64,000 nucleotides of DNA, taken from Anas platyrhynchos (Eukaryota > Chordata > Aves > Anseriformes > Anatidae). The notes under the pieces are model-generated. The model was given only the letters and a program-made list of their open reading frames with translations, was not told where the DNA came from and ran no database searches. This document shows, one piece after another, positions 1 to 14,637 of the stretch. The position numbers and the translations under genes are program-made. The stretch lies in assembly GCF_047663525.1 (NCBI RefSeq), contig NC_092590.1, forward strand, positions 19,528,001 through 19,592,000, in the 5' to 3' direction. The stretch's first letter is position 1. Each line of letters opens with the position of its first letter.

Positions 1-2525
1 ATATAACAAAAAATGAATAGAAAAATACTTTCCGAAATTCGTACTCACAAATTCTGATTTGTCTTTGTAGTAATCAGTTGAACGATGTCAATAGGTAGCT
101 AAGCTTGGAAGGCAAATAGCAGTTTGTGTGCAAAGAACACCTCATCACTTTAAATTAACAAAAACAGGAATTAATTGAGTTGGGTTTTATTTTTTTGATC
201 CAGAGGAAAGAAATGTTACAGTGGTATAGTGAGATGCTTTAGCTTTGTGGTAGTTTTAGCTGCTTGATTCTGAATTCTGGGAGAAAGGAAGTATGGCACA
301 TGCAAAAATCTTCCTTTCCAAGTTGTACAACTGATTATGGTTAGGCTCATGTTTTCAGACTAAACCACCAAAAAACAAATATATACTGAGATATCAGAGT
401 GCAGTCCTTTGTGTACAGATCTTCTGGTACCCTCCATCATTTCCTGATATCAGGAAAATAGTTCCAAGTCTCCTACTCATCTCTGCTTTAGTGTTAAAGT
501 GCAATGGTATCTGGTGGCTTTTGTATCGTTTCTATCATTAGGGTTTTTCCTACTTGTCTTGAAGGGCTCATTGTAGAAATATGGAATAAGATCCTACCTA
601 TTTTGGAGCAGGAAGTGTAGCGGTAGGGAAAAAAGCTGTCTCCTACTCTGTCCAGTAGCTCTTAACTTTGATCTGTGAGTTTCTTGTCACATGTCTGGGC
701 TTGCAGGAGACCTCTTGAAAAAGACCTTTTCAGTGCATTTTCCTTACATAATTCAGTTCTGCCTTGTTGGGGACTTGAGAAGTGAATGAGGCAATTCACA
801 CCTCTTGGGCTGCCTGCAGGCTTGGCAGGAGCTGCTATTTGGGCTGATGCTTTTAGGGGTTTATTTATAACACTATGTGCTAGAAATCAATTAAAAACTC
901 TGTAAGCCCAGATTCTAGAGCACAGTTGGGCTGAGAAACATAACGTGTCTCTTTGTATAGCTGTGTATAATTCTGTAGTGTAAGAGAAGGTTTGCAGCCC
1001 AAGTAAGGGGTGAGGTTTAGTTTGGTTTTCATATTGAAGATTGTGGAATAAAGACTACAGTATGCTTGCCTGCTACTGAGAAGAGCATGTTTCTTTGGAA
1101 AGGAAAGCACTTGCTTAACTGGTACTCACTGGAAGCAGTGTGAGTAAAAGAAAAACCCACTCCTTTCTTTTCAGGTATTGCAGGTAGGCAGTTCTGGAGA
1201 TCTTAGTGTTAAAACTCTTCCAGCATCCCGGTTGTGGCACTTCCATATCTCTTTTCTCATGGACACTGTTTTCTGCCCAATGACTTGAATAATGTTTTAA
1301 GTGTACACAGGTTAGATTGTAACACAGCGGAGGGCATGATGATGCAGGATAGGTGATTTCATTTGGTTGTAGCCTTTGTGTAGGGGACCCTTCGGTCAAA
1401 GGAGATAAAATCATCATCTGTTACAGCATGGCAGGTTGTTTGTTGCGTGAACTTGTGTTATAGTGGACGGCTTACACATCATTTTTGAGTAGATGGGAAA
1501 AGCTCAATATGGATTCTTCATGTCAAGAGTTGAAACAGATTCTCCTTATACTGTGGTTTCAACTGTTTTTTAACAGTCTTTAATCCTGCAAACAGAAACA
1601 GAACAAATGCAAGTACTGAAAGTACTTGTTGGCGTTACTGTCTTGTCAGGCAGAGATTTCAGAATTGGAAGAGACGAATGCATTTCCCTTTTCCTTTATA
1701 TTTCTCTTTGTCTGAGCTTTGCACATCTACGTACAATTCAATTGTACAAAGGGAGAAAATATTTTGGGAGGGAAGACTTTCTTGGTACTGGCCACATACC
1801 AGTCTTGTTTGAGAATAGGAGGTGGTGTCCCATTTTATATCTAATAAAACCTAAGCATTAAGATCTGAAATAACAGATACCAGATCCCATGGGGTGTTCT
1901 GTAACACCAGTGGAAGTAGAAATTGATGTCTTCTGTGCTTCAAAATGAGGCTTCTGTAGGGGTTTTGGGAGTGACGATGGGAGTTTCTGTACAAGTGAAA
2001 TCAGTGGGGACAAAGCTGACACTGAAAGATCATACTAGGAAAACCTCATTATAAAATACACTTGCTTCTTTGAGCCTGCCAACATATTGCTTTGACTTCT
2101 CCTGAGAATGTTTTGAGAATGTTTTTGGCTGTTAACTTCAGAGCCATTTGTTCTGTTTACATATTGAATAATTGTACTTGTAATATAAAATATAAAAGCA
2201 AATAATACTTGATGAGAAAAGACATGCTGCCTGAGAATCTTGTGACTGCTTTGTAAGAAAAGGGTTCAAATACATACCCTAAGGCCCTCAAATAAACTCT
2301 TGTGACATCTCGTAAATGTGTTGTAACCTTCACCATGAGGCTGCCTAGAGGAAAAACAGCTTTACCAGCATTGCTTCATCTTATACAATTTACAATCTGA
2401 AATTCAATTCAGTTATTTTAACATTATAATCCATACTCATGAAGGAAGCACAACAAGCTTGGTGTAGGCACAAGACTTCTCAGATCTGTTTAGAACATCT
2501 TGATCTAATTTATCTTTACATCCAG
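1..2525 (+). other. INTS10 intron (partial), no exon recognised
   Basis: This AT-rich sequence precedes the first visible INTS10 exon and ends in an acceptor (ttacatccag). I looked for the preceding INTS10 exon, expected to end near NSIQPSLFQ, in all + frames and did not see it. The short ORFs here on both strands have no recognisable protein character. No CR1 tail, microsatellite or RNA gene was recognised. Confidence 0.7.
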
Positions 2526-5500
2526 GTCCAAATGCTCCAAACCAAGCCCCGCTGATTCTTCTCGAGGATGTGACCAATGTCTACGGTGATACAGATATCG
2601 ATCGTAACAAACACATACACAAAAAGAGGAAACTTGCAGAGGGAAGAGAAAAAACAATGGTAACTCCTTTAGGCCTTTTTGTTTGGAATAAGAATGGCAT
2701 TGGTACTGGAATTTAGACAACAGTGGTTTTGACATAGATGGGATAGATGTATTTTTAGTACTACCCTGGAATAGCTGTTTCTGATCACAGTATTGCAAAC
2801 ATACTTTTTGGCTAAAAACAGCAAGAATAAAAGGATTTTTCTAGCACTTATGTGCTGATAAGAATATTTCAGTTTTAAGGAGCCCAGCAGAGAGTGCAGA
2901 AAGTGCTAAGAATGGTAACTATAGCAGTCAGATCTTCTACAGGTAAACCTCCAAATTAATTGACTTTTCGTTATTGGAACTGTGAATACGTTTGTTTCTT
3001 TAATAGTGGAAGACATCTGTTTCATGGAATTTCTCTGTTGATGGAAGTACACACGCTTATACAAGAATTATGTTTCCTTTGCATTAAGCTGCTGAAGGCT
3101 TAAACTGAGCAGTGAAGTGTAAAGTGTATATCCTTTAATTGATAATCTGGCTGAAGTGTGGTCGTGGTACACTGTACTTAATCAGAAAGAACTCTTTTGG
3201 AATACTGTTTATCGTGCTATGCCACTGAGTTGATAGCAAAAGAGATTGTTTTAATGTTAGAATGCAAAAGCAAAATAATGAAAAGTCACTTAAAGACACT
3301 GAAACTATGATCTTGGCATCTCTAGTATGGAACTGTTTGCTTTTGTTAAGTGGAACTTCTGTGACTTAAAATCCTTTGAAATAAATATACAATAAGAATT
3401 AAATCTTTGTCTCTTACTGACTGTTAAGCAGAGCTCAGATGATGAGGATCCTTCTGGGAAGGCACGAAGTCGCCATATAGCAGTAAATAAGGCAGATCTT
3501 GCAAATTCTATTGAAGTATTAGAGAGCTTTAAACTGGCAAGAGAGAGCTGGGAGCTGCTCTATTCCCTGGAATCACTTGACAAAGGTAAGGCTAACTACA
3601 TGTATTTACACTTCATTATTGTCATTTTAGTATTGTTAAAACAGAATTTCTGTCATTGGGATACGTAAAGTTTAGCTTACTTTATGTCCTTAGTATTTTT
3701 GATCTAGGTTCCAATAAGAAGCTTTTTCAATTGTGACATTTTTGAGTGTTTTGTTTCTGACTTTTGTTTTGCTCTTTGGTTATTCATCCATGCTTCTTGC
3801 AGAAGCAGCTTTTGCTGAAGGAGCAGTTGACTCATAGTAGTGTTGATAATACTAGATGAGGATGCGCTGCTAATTGCTCCTTTTAATTCATTCTTAAGAA
3901 AATAAGTTTTAGATCATGCCTCTTCCTTTCTAATAAGATGTAATAATCTGGAAAACAAATTTATTTTCTGAAAAGCTGGCAAATACTGTCACTTAGCAGC
4001 TTTACTGGACACTATGAAGAAAAATGTAATGAAACTGTGATTGCATAGGAAGAGGGTATCCTATTTTTGAATGATTTCACACTTGTACTATTTTGTGTTT
4101 TCATTTCTAAATTCAGCTATATTTTTTCTAGATAACTATCTTTTAACTGAAAGCTGTGATGTGCTTCATTTTTTCTCCCTTTCCTTCTTTTCGTCACTTA
4201 CAGAGTTCACTAGAATTTGTTTGTCATGGAAGACTGAAACCTGGCTTTGGTTAAGAATCTTTCTTACAGACATGATCATCTACCAGGTAAAAAAAAATCA
4301 AGTAAAAGCTAATAAAAATGTTATAATGTTGCTCTTTCTTTTATGAATAGCTGTTCTGAATAGCTGGTATGACTGCTTTAAGTGACTACTGATTTTATCC
4401 TTTAAAATGAGACCCTTTGGGGGATGGAATCATACCATTCTTATTGCAGAATAGGTACCCTACTTACAATATTTCTGTCCTAATTAGCTGATTGTTGAGT
4501 CCAGCTAATCTCATCATATGGAGAAGACCTTGGCATTCACATTTTGACCAGGAGATATATATATAGTGTGATGGAAGAACAGTGTAGTTTATTCATCTGC
4601 TAATGCATTCTATTGGAATACAGTCAGAGAGAATAATTTTCAAATAGCAGAAGGTTTTAAAATGTCTCAGTTAAGATTTATCATTCTCCTTAAAGATCAG
4701 GCTGATTGTTCTCATTTCAGATCCCATCCTATCATTGCAGATACCATCCAAGCATTCATGTGAAAGCTTTCTGTAAGGGAATTTTTATCTCAATCTGTTT
4801 ACCACTTCTACAGAAGATCCTAATACTGTCTTTTTCTATCTTCCTTTTAAAGGGGCAGTACAAAAAAGCAATTAGCAGCCTCCATCACTTGGCAGCTCTT
4901 CAGGGCTCTCATTCTCCACAGCAAATTACAGGACAAGGCTCGCTAGAAAATCAGAGAGCACTAATCCAGTTAGCAACGTGCCATTTTGCCCTTGGAGAAT
5001 ATCGGGTATGTACAGCATTCCACCCACTGGTCTTCCATCATCTGACCGTGTGGTTCCCATTTGTCTCCCTCCTTCGAATTTTCCCATCGTCCTGCTTCCA
5101 ACAGGGCATCAAACATAATCCAGGGTCTACAAAAAAAACATGCTTCACAGGGAAAATAATTGCAGTTCCTGTCTAATCTGACCATTAGAATGTACTCTAT
5201 AAAGTCTGTTTGGTGGTTATAATTTGGGGCGTTTGGTTATGATTTACCATAGCTACAAGTGTTTCAGTTGTATGTCAGTGTATCCTTGATTTTGAATTAG
5301 TTAACAAAGAGTTTTAAATATGAGGGGTCCTTAGGTTTAAGCTTTATGTGGTGGAGGCAAGAAAAGTTATATGGAAAACAAAATGTTTTGATCATCTTAA
5401 AAAATAATTAGTTGTCAGCAGACAGTGTAAGAGACTCCAAAACAATATGGGCTGGCCTAACATGTGAGCTTGCTTTTCCTTCGGAATACGTATTTTGTGT

Positions 5501-8500
5501 TTTTAATACTAGAGAAGTGCAGGGGGCAGGTGAGTCCATGTGAATGCTGATAATAATGGCTGGTTCTCAGGTCATCCTAGAACCACTGGACTTTTCTTCC
5601 CTTCCAGCTTCCTACGTTTTCGTTAGAAAACTGATTATATATCCCTTTGGACCTCTTGCTGTCTCTAGGAAATAGCATTAAAATTTATAACATTTCTGTC
5701 ATGCTGTCAAATCGTCATTTTCTTATTCTATTTTTACCATTGACAGAAAAAGCTTTTAAAAACTATTCCAAGAATTAATTTGAAAACTTAATCTTTCAAG
5801 ATAAAAGTTTTCGATTATAGTTTTATTGATCTAGCACTCCTGAAGTGAAGAATGCCAACCATATATTTTTCACAATTAAAATGATTTCAGGCACTCAGAG
5901 ATTTTTTAATGGAATTTGTATCACAGCCATGTCTTTTTGTTCAGCCAAACTAAGTTGCGTGTTAAGACTACTGAAGCTCTATCAGAGAATTTTTTTTTTT
6001 TTCTTTTGCAGTGCCTGAATCATTATTAACATAGCTGTATTTAAGAACCTTAATTAACTAGCATTATCTTGTCTCTGTTCTTTTTATAGCAAACATGCGA
6101 AAAAGTGCTTGACCTCATGTGCTATATTTTACTTCCAATACAAGAAGGAGGTAAAGTACAAGAGGAGCAACCTAAAGTAAAGTCTAAATTCAGAAAAGGT
6201 ATGGAGCTGCTACTCCCCTAAACTCGGTGTCAGCTTAATTTTAATTCTTGTGTTTTGGTTGAGTATATAATGTATATAATTCTTGACTGTTTGTGTCATA
6301 AAAAAAGGGAGGCAGTTCTTCAATTCTGAATTTTTTTCCTGCTGGTTCATATTAAAGGGTTTTGGTGACAAAGTCCTATCACAGGGAAAAAAAAAAAGAA
6401 ATGAAGAATAATTTTTTTAATATGTGATTTCACATTTTGAATCAGTTGTAATTTACCTTCAAAATTTTCCTCCCTGCCTCAGATTGTTGGCACTTGTATA
6501 GTTGTTTTTCTTCATTCTTACTTCTTCCAAACATGGAGAATCAGAAGAGCTTTAAAGAAGTCTGTGATAAACTGTTCTGTTACAGGGTCTGATCTGAAGC
6601 TTTGGCCATGTACCAGCAGAGCTATCATGCCTTACTGCCTTCATCTACTGTTAGCTTGCTTCAAGGTAAGCTATGGGCTGCTGCAACTCGCATGTCTGTA
6701 GGACCTAGTATGTATAGCTGGGATCCTGAAACTGCATGGCCTTGTCCCAGTGGTGCAGCTAGGTGTGAAGGGCTCTGCCTCAAGTCCTTCTCACCTAAAT
6801 GTATTTGTGAAAGGTAAATATATTTTTGGGGGGAGTAGGGGGTGGAGGAGGAGGATTTTTTTTTTTTCTCTTCTATTTGCATTGGTTTGGGGCAGAGAAG
6901 ATAGGATTTATCTCAAAATATCACTGTCTGTATCTAGACTTCTCTTACAAGTCATTGGAGAGAATTTGGTATTTTGCCTGGAATTTTCCAATCTGTTTTG
7001 AATGTATATGTTAGGGCAGAATGAAATGTGCTTCTAAAGAGCTTGTTTTGTATTTGCTCAGGTGTAAGTGAGATAAGTCCAATATATTTTTTAAGAGTAA
7101 TGTATCTTTCCTGACCTTCTCCATGTCATTTTTGCCCCCGCAGCTCAGAGCTTTCACAGACAGCAGAGATGATATGGCTTTGGGCCATGTAATTGTTCTG
7201 CTTCAGCATGAGTGGCCAAGGGGTGAGAACTTGTTCCTGAAAGCCATCAACAAAATCTGCCAACAAGGAAACTTCCAGTATGAGAATTTCTTCAACTATG
7301 TCACAAGTATCCTTTCTATAACCAGGACTGTCTTTCGCATCCCAAATTATGTGCTGGGGTGTTGAAAAAGCTGTTAGATAGTTTCAGCAGCAGCTCTTCT
7401 CCATGAATCGTATTCCGTATTTATTTACATACTGTGCAAGCCTCTTGTAATAAGTGGCAGTGCATAATGGACTATAAATAGGTCTTCTGTCACCTGTTCA
7501 GGCACTTGAGAGTACCCGTAAGTACACTGGAGTTGCACTTTCATTCAGAAAAGCAGCGCCAGCTTAGACTGTTAATGCAAGTCTTTTCAGTAAGATATAT
7601 ATGTCCTTATACTATTTGTTTTGCTATGCCCATCCATAGCTGTGGATAACAAAAAAACAAACAAACAAAAAACAACAAGGTAAAGTGACACCTGTACTTC
7701 CAAGAGTTGAATGATAGCCATTACTATTTTTGAGTGCTTTCCATGAGTACGATTTTGGGCTGAGCGAGATAACAAGTAATGTCAAAGTTCATGCAAAGCA
7801 CATCTGATTTTTATAGTCAGATATCTAGGGTATGCTTTGATGAGCACACACACAGTGGACAGTTCAGTGTTTAATTTTAACCCGAATAGCCATCTGACCA
7901 CGGTCCCCAGGAAGCACAGGGTCTAACTCCTATCTGAGACAATTAAATTGAAGCCCTATTTGGAGGCTGCAATGAGAGTGGTATAAAAAGTAGGGAGAAA
8001 AAAAAAAAAAAAAGAAGAGCTAAGTAAAGAACCGAAATAGAAAACCAAAAACGGTGGTTATGTGCCATTATGGGAGCATTTCCTTCAGTCTCAGCCTCAC
8101 TATGCACTGCTTTGATAATTGTGCAGTGTTGGAAAAGAAAGTAAAATCAACCAGGAAATTTGTTTGGAGAGATAGTCTTAATTACATGAGCTTTCTTTAC
8201 CCCTGTATGACTGTACATATGAAAACAATTTGCCTGATGTGTATTTTGCACTTTAAAAGGTCATTTCCCATTAATTTCTGGAGTGTTAGGGATACATGCT
8301 GTGATCTTGTCACTTTTAAGAATTAGGTGTTTCAGTAGCTGTTAATTTTGACTGTCCTTTCAGTAGTGTGGCTTCAGATGTGCTGAAAAGGGAAGAATGT
8401 TCTCTTTTTTTCCCTACTCAAATCTTTAACCTTTTCCTCAGATATTGATATGTTGGAGGAATTTGCTTATTTAAGAACACAGGAAGGAGGGAAAATTCAT

Positions 8501-11500
8501 CTGGAACTGTTGCCAAATCAAGCAATGCTGATCAAGTAAGGATAAAAGAGTTTATTGTTTTCTTTTTTTTTTTTTAAAAAGTATGTTCTGGTTGTCTTTG
8601 CTTTCATGTAATCTTCAGGATAATAACTCTGTGATGTCTTTGAGTTTAAATTTAAGGAGTTGAGTAAAGAGCTCAAACAAGGTGATGTATTTCTTTTTCC
8701 GACTCTCTCAGTGACCTGTGAACCCTTTTGTGGGGTTCTTCAACTTTAAATTCCTTTTTCAGAACTTTGTTTTTAAGTGTTGTGTTTGCTTTAGAATGAT
8801 TCATATCACAGTGATCACCAGTTGTCTGTTTCAACCAGACACTTGTGCTTTACAGGAATTCTTTAAATAACAAGGCATAAATGCAAGCTGTTGTTAATAA
8901 TTTTGCTGAACAGTCGTGCCAACCAGAAAGCATTATTTGTTGCAAGACGAGTTATGAAAGACCACTGAATGATGAAAAACTTAGATTAAATTACTCTCCA
9001 GGAAAACTCTAATAACCTTTCTGTATGAACTCGCGGGTCATCTCTTGCTCTGTGCTGAGCAGCTTATTCTGCTCAGTTTATTACAAGATGCTGAAGAAAA
9101 TTAATAATTTAGATTAACTTCCTAGGTGTTCTCAGTTTTGAGTCAAGACTGAACAAGTATCTGCTGCAGGGTTTAGAGGCAGAACATTTTGGAATATCCT
9201 GATTGTTTATTAGGCCTTGTGGTACTTTGGTTTATGTGGGGGAGACTGGGAAAATTTGTCAGAATTCCAGTTAGGGTCAGTGTAGTCTGGCCATTCATCT
9301 TCTAACTAGAAGTGGGCTAAAGTTTTCAAAAGTGGGAGCCTTATATTAGATAAGCATCCAAATATTGGACGAGTAAATAGATTTTCTAAAGTTCTAGGTA
9401 ACTGACACAAAAATCAGGAACTAGGTCTCTTAAAAGAAAACAAAATTCAAATGTTTAATTATGTGACAGAGCTCTTGATTGCAGCTTTTGATTTTCAAAC
9501 TCTTACCCTTGCTGTGTCTCACTGCTTGTAACCAGCTGCACGAAAACAAAACTCAAGGTACAATGCACCACGTATGATGTTTAGTCTGTGTCAGCAAGAG
9601 CATTTAGTGCAGCAGACCACACCTCGTAACTTTTTAACTTGTCTCTCTAGTTAGTTGTAACAGTTCAGTGCTACTTCACTGCATCACCCCGATTACTTCC
9701 ACTTGCTTAGGGTTCTGACCTCAGCAGTCAGAAGGTGGGTGGCGAGCAGTGTGTCTAGCAAGACAGCAATCTCTTTTTAACCTCCTGTTGACTTGTTGTG
9801 TTTCCTGAGTCATGGAAGTGCTTGGAGAAGAGAGGTCAGAAGATTTCTTTGTGCTTATTACACTGAAATGGCCAAATACCCTGTCCAGCTGGAAGAGAGT
9901 ACAGTGTCTTTTACGTGGCTGAGATCTGTAGGAGAGGAGGCATTTTGTCAGAGAGCTGATGGGAGACAGTGTTCAGGGTGCAGTTCACTAATAGTAGGTG
10001 ATGTCTGCTCCTCTGGTACCCCAAATATTTTTTAGATTTTTTTTAGGTTGACACTTCGTTGACAGAGATTGTGTCAAGGAAGTGTCAACCTCAGCAGCTC
10101 ACTGCCTCCCCCAGCTGGGGTTTTAGGTAAAGTGCATCAGCACCGTCCTGTTTCCTGGGACGTTACAGAGCTGCCTTCAAATGGTTTGCAGGCTGGCTTT
10201 TGCCTTTCAAAACTATCAACAGTTCTGGTTGTTGGAGCTGCTGCATTGTCTTCCCAATAATCAGCAGAGGCAGCTCGGATTCTGTTCAGTCACATGCGGG
10301 AAAAACTCTTGTGATTTTGCCACGCAGCCCAAAGACAAAGCAATCACTCCTTTGCCTGGTCTGTCTTCAGAATAAATGTGTATAGCAGTCCTGTGTCATA
10401 ATTAGCAGGAAATATATTACAGGTATTGTATGTTTGTTATAAGGACAGGTTTTTGTATCATGATGTACTTGTAGGAAGTTTTCTCCCTGGGTGAATTCCA
10501 CGTTCTTCTACCAAGACTTTTCCTCAGTACCTTATACTTCATAGGGAGCAACACTCCTTTTTCTGAACCTAGGAAAGCAAACTGCAATGTGGTTTTAAAA
10601 AGCTGAAGTTAGATCTTGGAAGCCTTGACTTATAGCTGGGTCCTGCAAAATATATATGCAGCTTGTGAGGTTTCCCTTTGCTGGTATCTGCAGTGAGAAT
10701 ATGAAGCTCCACAGTTTTGGTTTTATCTGCTGATGTAGCCAGCTCGTTTGCACTGTCAGAAAGATGTGTCCGATGAGCTCTGAATTCAGCTACTTTTTGC
10801 CTTTAAACTCCCTTCTAGACAAGCCATGTTTCATGGTTTCACTGATTACACTTGGTAGTGGTGGCAGCATTAGCTAGTGAGATTAACGGGGAAAAGAACA
10901 GTATGCAAGAAATGATAGATTGAAATCATGCTCCTATTTTTGATAATTTTAGTGTAGCTAGACTAATCTTAGTCTCCCAAACGCTGCATAAACTTGATGT
11001 GAAAGCTGATGAATTTTCTGCCTCTACTTAAATTCCTATCTCATCTTTCCTTGGGTATAGAGGAAGAAAATCTCAGTTGGTTTGAAGCGAAACAAATCAT
11101 CTTAAAAATGTAATTTTTATTCTGATTGTGCACATGGGTTTGTTTACCTATGACGGTAGATCTTGCAAATGGTAATGAACACTCAGTTGTGCAGAACTCC
11201 TTTTGCAAACATCTGCCACCTGGGACTAACACCATGTTGCTGCTCCTTCTCATTTTCTGTTCCCCATGTCCATTTTTTGCAAATATTGGACTCAGTCATG
11301 CCGAGAGCTCTTGAAAAAGTATCTCGTATGATTGAACAATTCTTGTGAATATTTTACTTCAGGTTATTTTATCTGTACTGTAGGGCATTTCTGTACTACT
11401 AAAATGTCCCTTCTATGAGGTAGTGTTTATTTCTTTATTTTTTAGCATAGCTCTCCATCCGTATTCATTAAAAAATTACAGATACAAATCAAAATGCCCA

Positions 11501-14500
11501 CCTGTAAACCTGAAGGTAGGCACCTAACTCAGTATTAGAGGTACGTAAGTGTAAGCTTGCTTCTCAGCTCCTCCTTAGCATCCATGGGAGCGAGTTACAC
11601 AGCGTTTGGGTACCTAAGTAACACTGAGGTTATGTTGTGAGAAACTTGGGTTAAGAAACTGGACCTGTTCTGTGTATCCCAGATTTCTCATTCCTCCTTT
11701 TGTGGGGCACTGGATGTGCTCTAGGCTGGAGGCGTGAGGCTGTTATCCCGTGCTATAGGTAGCACACAGAGATGGGGAGCTTACTTCACAGAGAAGACAA
11801 ACACTTTTCAGCGGAGACACTTTTTGGTGGCTGGTCCCTGCAGCCCTCGTTGCAAATGCTACCTTCAAACATCCCTCTTGGCAGTGGGAGGTTGCTCCAA
11901 GCAGGCTTTTCTGCTCTGGCACCGTGACATCCTCCAGCAGCCTCTTTTGTGTGCGGCTGCAATTTGGAAAAGCGAACAAGGCTGTTCGTGGGCTAGCAAA
12001 AAGAGACTTGTGCAACCTGTAACAAACACTGTCGTGCACTCTCTGTGGCTGATACCTGCTGTGCATGCACGTGGCTTGAGCTCAGCAGCAAATCCCTTAC
12101 TGCTGGGCTCTCCCTGCTGGCTGACACGCTCGGGGAGGCCACAGTGTCTGCCCTGCGCTGCTGGTGAAACCTCTCCTGGTTGGCCTCGTAACACAACGGT
12201 GAAGTGCTCTCTGCACCTACCGCTGCCCTGTATCTCCATGTAACCATCCCAAAATTACAAGGGTGTGTTCAGACTGTGCTTGCAGAGCAGCCTTGGGGTG
12301 AATCTGGGGATGTGTGCGTGTGCGATGCTGTTTGGGTCCCGCGCCCCTGCGGCTGCCCGGCAGTCACCCCCACCCCCTTTTTTTTTTTTTTCCTGGAGTT
12401 GTTTTGCACCGGAGGGTGAGTTGGCGTGTGGGTGTTTGAATGCTGCTATTTGCTGTTTTTTAAAGGACTTCTAGCCCTCCCATGGGGTTACTGCAACAGG
12501 AATTCATACCTGTGCTACAGCCCAGCATACAGACTGCCGACAGGTACCAAGTGAAAAAACCCCGCTCATGGTGTGCTGTGTTTTGTCAACATGTTTTACT
12601 GCCCATGGTTTTCAGCAATTTGTTACTCAATATGTACCTTTTTTTTTTTTTTCTTTTTTCCATTTGTGCCTACATTGCCTGGCAAACCATGTTGTTCTAT
12701 TATAACATTCCTTTTTATTTTTCCCATAAATTGCCAGTATCCGTGTCCTTTCAATTTTAATAATCACTGTTGAACTTAAACCAAAATGTAGAAATCTCCC
12801 CCCAGGTGATGCTGAGGTTCAGTCACATAGTACCAAATGCATAATAACCCTTTCTTTAAAGATGTTAGTTACAAGCTTATAACCCTTTTTTTTCAATATA
12901 TTAGTTACTGGATCCATTTGTTGTTACTTTTCTTCATTTAAGTTGTTCTGAAACATTTTCTGTTGCCCAGCTGTTAGTGAGTGCTGCTGACCCTAGTGCT
13001 CACCTGCCAGCAAGGTTTAAAGCAGTGAAGATGGAAAATGGCTTATCCCAGAAATTCTGAATATGCTGGAGTATTTCTAGTGCAATTTTACTTTGCCCAC
13101 CCTAGCTCTAGTCTCTTCAGTAGCCTCTTTGCCTTTTCCATGTGTCGCGGAGGTCTCTGCTGTTCAGGCAGAAGGGGAGTGACTGGGATCAGAATTCCAC
13201 TTTGAGAAGTTTCCTCTCAAATGCTGGAATTGCTGATTTAAATAAAAGCAGGGTGGTATTTTTGATTAGGGCAATTCCTAGATTTTGCCCTTCTTCGTTT
13301 CCAGCATCTCTGGATTGGCACAGATGCCTTCAACCTTTTATTTCCTCTTTTTCTTCCACTGTGTGTGCTGGATTTGGTTCAGCTCTTTGTTTCTCATCCC
13401 TGACTTGGGCCTTCTCTCAGAGTTAAGATTTATACTTTCTCGTTTAACGTATGCTGCCCCTTCAGTAGTGCTAAGGCTTTTATTTCATACCCTTTGCCTC
13501 CCATCCCAGGTATGGCTTGTAGGTAGATGTTACGAAGTCTTGGTCTTGATGTATTGAGTACTGGACCAGTGCCAGTAAAGCTTAGTGCTTTGGCACTGCA
13601 GAACGTTGTTTTACAGACAAAACTTCAGCTATCGAGAGCTGCAGGCCATCATGAGGACAAAGAACCATTAATAAGAAAGGCCTTTAACAGGGAATGTCCT
13701 GAGTTTCACCAGCCAGCACTGCTTTAGCTTGCTCAGTAGCAGGACCTTTGTTCTGCTTGAAAACAAGTCCTGCACTTCTGCTCAGAATAAACGCACTCTG
13801 CCTGGCGTCTCGTGTCCCTGTACAAGCTGGCTTCTACTGATGCACACTCACAGCCTGGCTTGATTTTGTGCTTTGTGTTGGCCTGCTGAGTGTTCACTGT
13901 GCCTCGTGTTACTCAGAGCGATCACTGCCCATAGGATTGTGTAGCTCCTTCCTGCACTCTGGTACAAGATGCTCTCTGCTTTTTATGGTGGCAGCCGTAT
14001 CTCCCCTTGCTTTAGAGAAAGCAGGTTCAGCCTTTTTTTTTTAATTTTTTTTTTTTTTATTCCTTTCAACCCCAAATGTTTATAGAACTGTTTACAGGGA
14101 GGAAGGGGCCCGGGCTGTAAGGGTAGAGGAAAAAAAAAAGAAATTCCCTTCCCCACTCAGGGAGAACACTGGGTTAACAGAGCAGGTTTTCCTGTTAGGC
14201 AGAACTGCAGCTCTCCCCTCTTCCTTCCCTGACAGCCACTATAACCAAAGCATTGAGAGCAAAGGCATTGATAGAATTTTTATCTTTTAAAAGACTCGTA
14301 AACTACTAAATACTCACTTTTTTTTAAAATAGCATAGCACACACACTTCAGCTCTTCTTATATAAACTCAGTTGTGGACAGCAGATAAATAGTTAGTGAC
14401 ATGTAGCACTTTCTAGATTTTTGTCGTGCACCAAATAACCCTCATTTGATTTTGTCTCTCTCTTTCCTTCGTGGCTTAAGGCATCACACAGTTACCCGAG

Positions 14501-14637
14501 GTATAACTAAAGGAGTGAAAGAAGATTTCCGCCTGGCCATGGAGCGTCAGGTCTCGCGCTGTGGGGAAAATCTCATGGTGGTCTTGCATAGGTTCTGCAT
14601 TAACGAGAAGATACTGCTGCTTCAGACTCTTTCTTAA
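2526..14637 (+). CDS. INTS10: INTS10, Integrator complex subunit 10 (3' half, nine terminal coding exons)
   Basis: Nine exons join in frame: 2526-2659, 3432-3585, 4204-4286, 4853-5005, 6090-6198, 6586-6665, 7144-7306, 8442-8535 and 14481-14637 (TAA at 14635-14637). Every junction is GT-AG and all phases close. The product is the last 375 residues, from GPNAPNQAP to KILLLQTLS, nearly identical to my memory of vertebrate INTS10 (about 710 aa). Diagnostic stretches are [46 protein letters not shown] and [21 protein letters not shown]10 is a helical-repeat subunit of the nuclear Integrator complex, in the arm with INTS13 and INTS14; Integrator cleaves snRNAs and paused nascent transcripts. The first exon here begins with two bases of a split Gly codon, so the gene continues to the left. 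I could not find the preceding exon in bases 1-2525. The last intron is much the longest (5.9 kb). No break is seen. Confidence 0.97.
8536..14480 (+). other. Last intron of INTS10 (5.9 kb)
   Basis: The donor is atcaa|gtaagg at 8536 and the acceptor is gtggcttaag ending at 14480. The intron is mostly AT-rich with poly-T runs near 12370-12390, 12639-12652 and 14032-14060. A GC-richer island at about 11.7-12.5 kb stays open in several frames on both strands. The longest such ORF is 11734-12243, which opens at GTG rather than ATG and resembles no family I know. I see no other gene. Confidence 0.75.
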
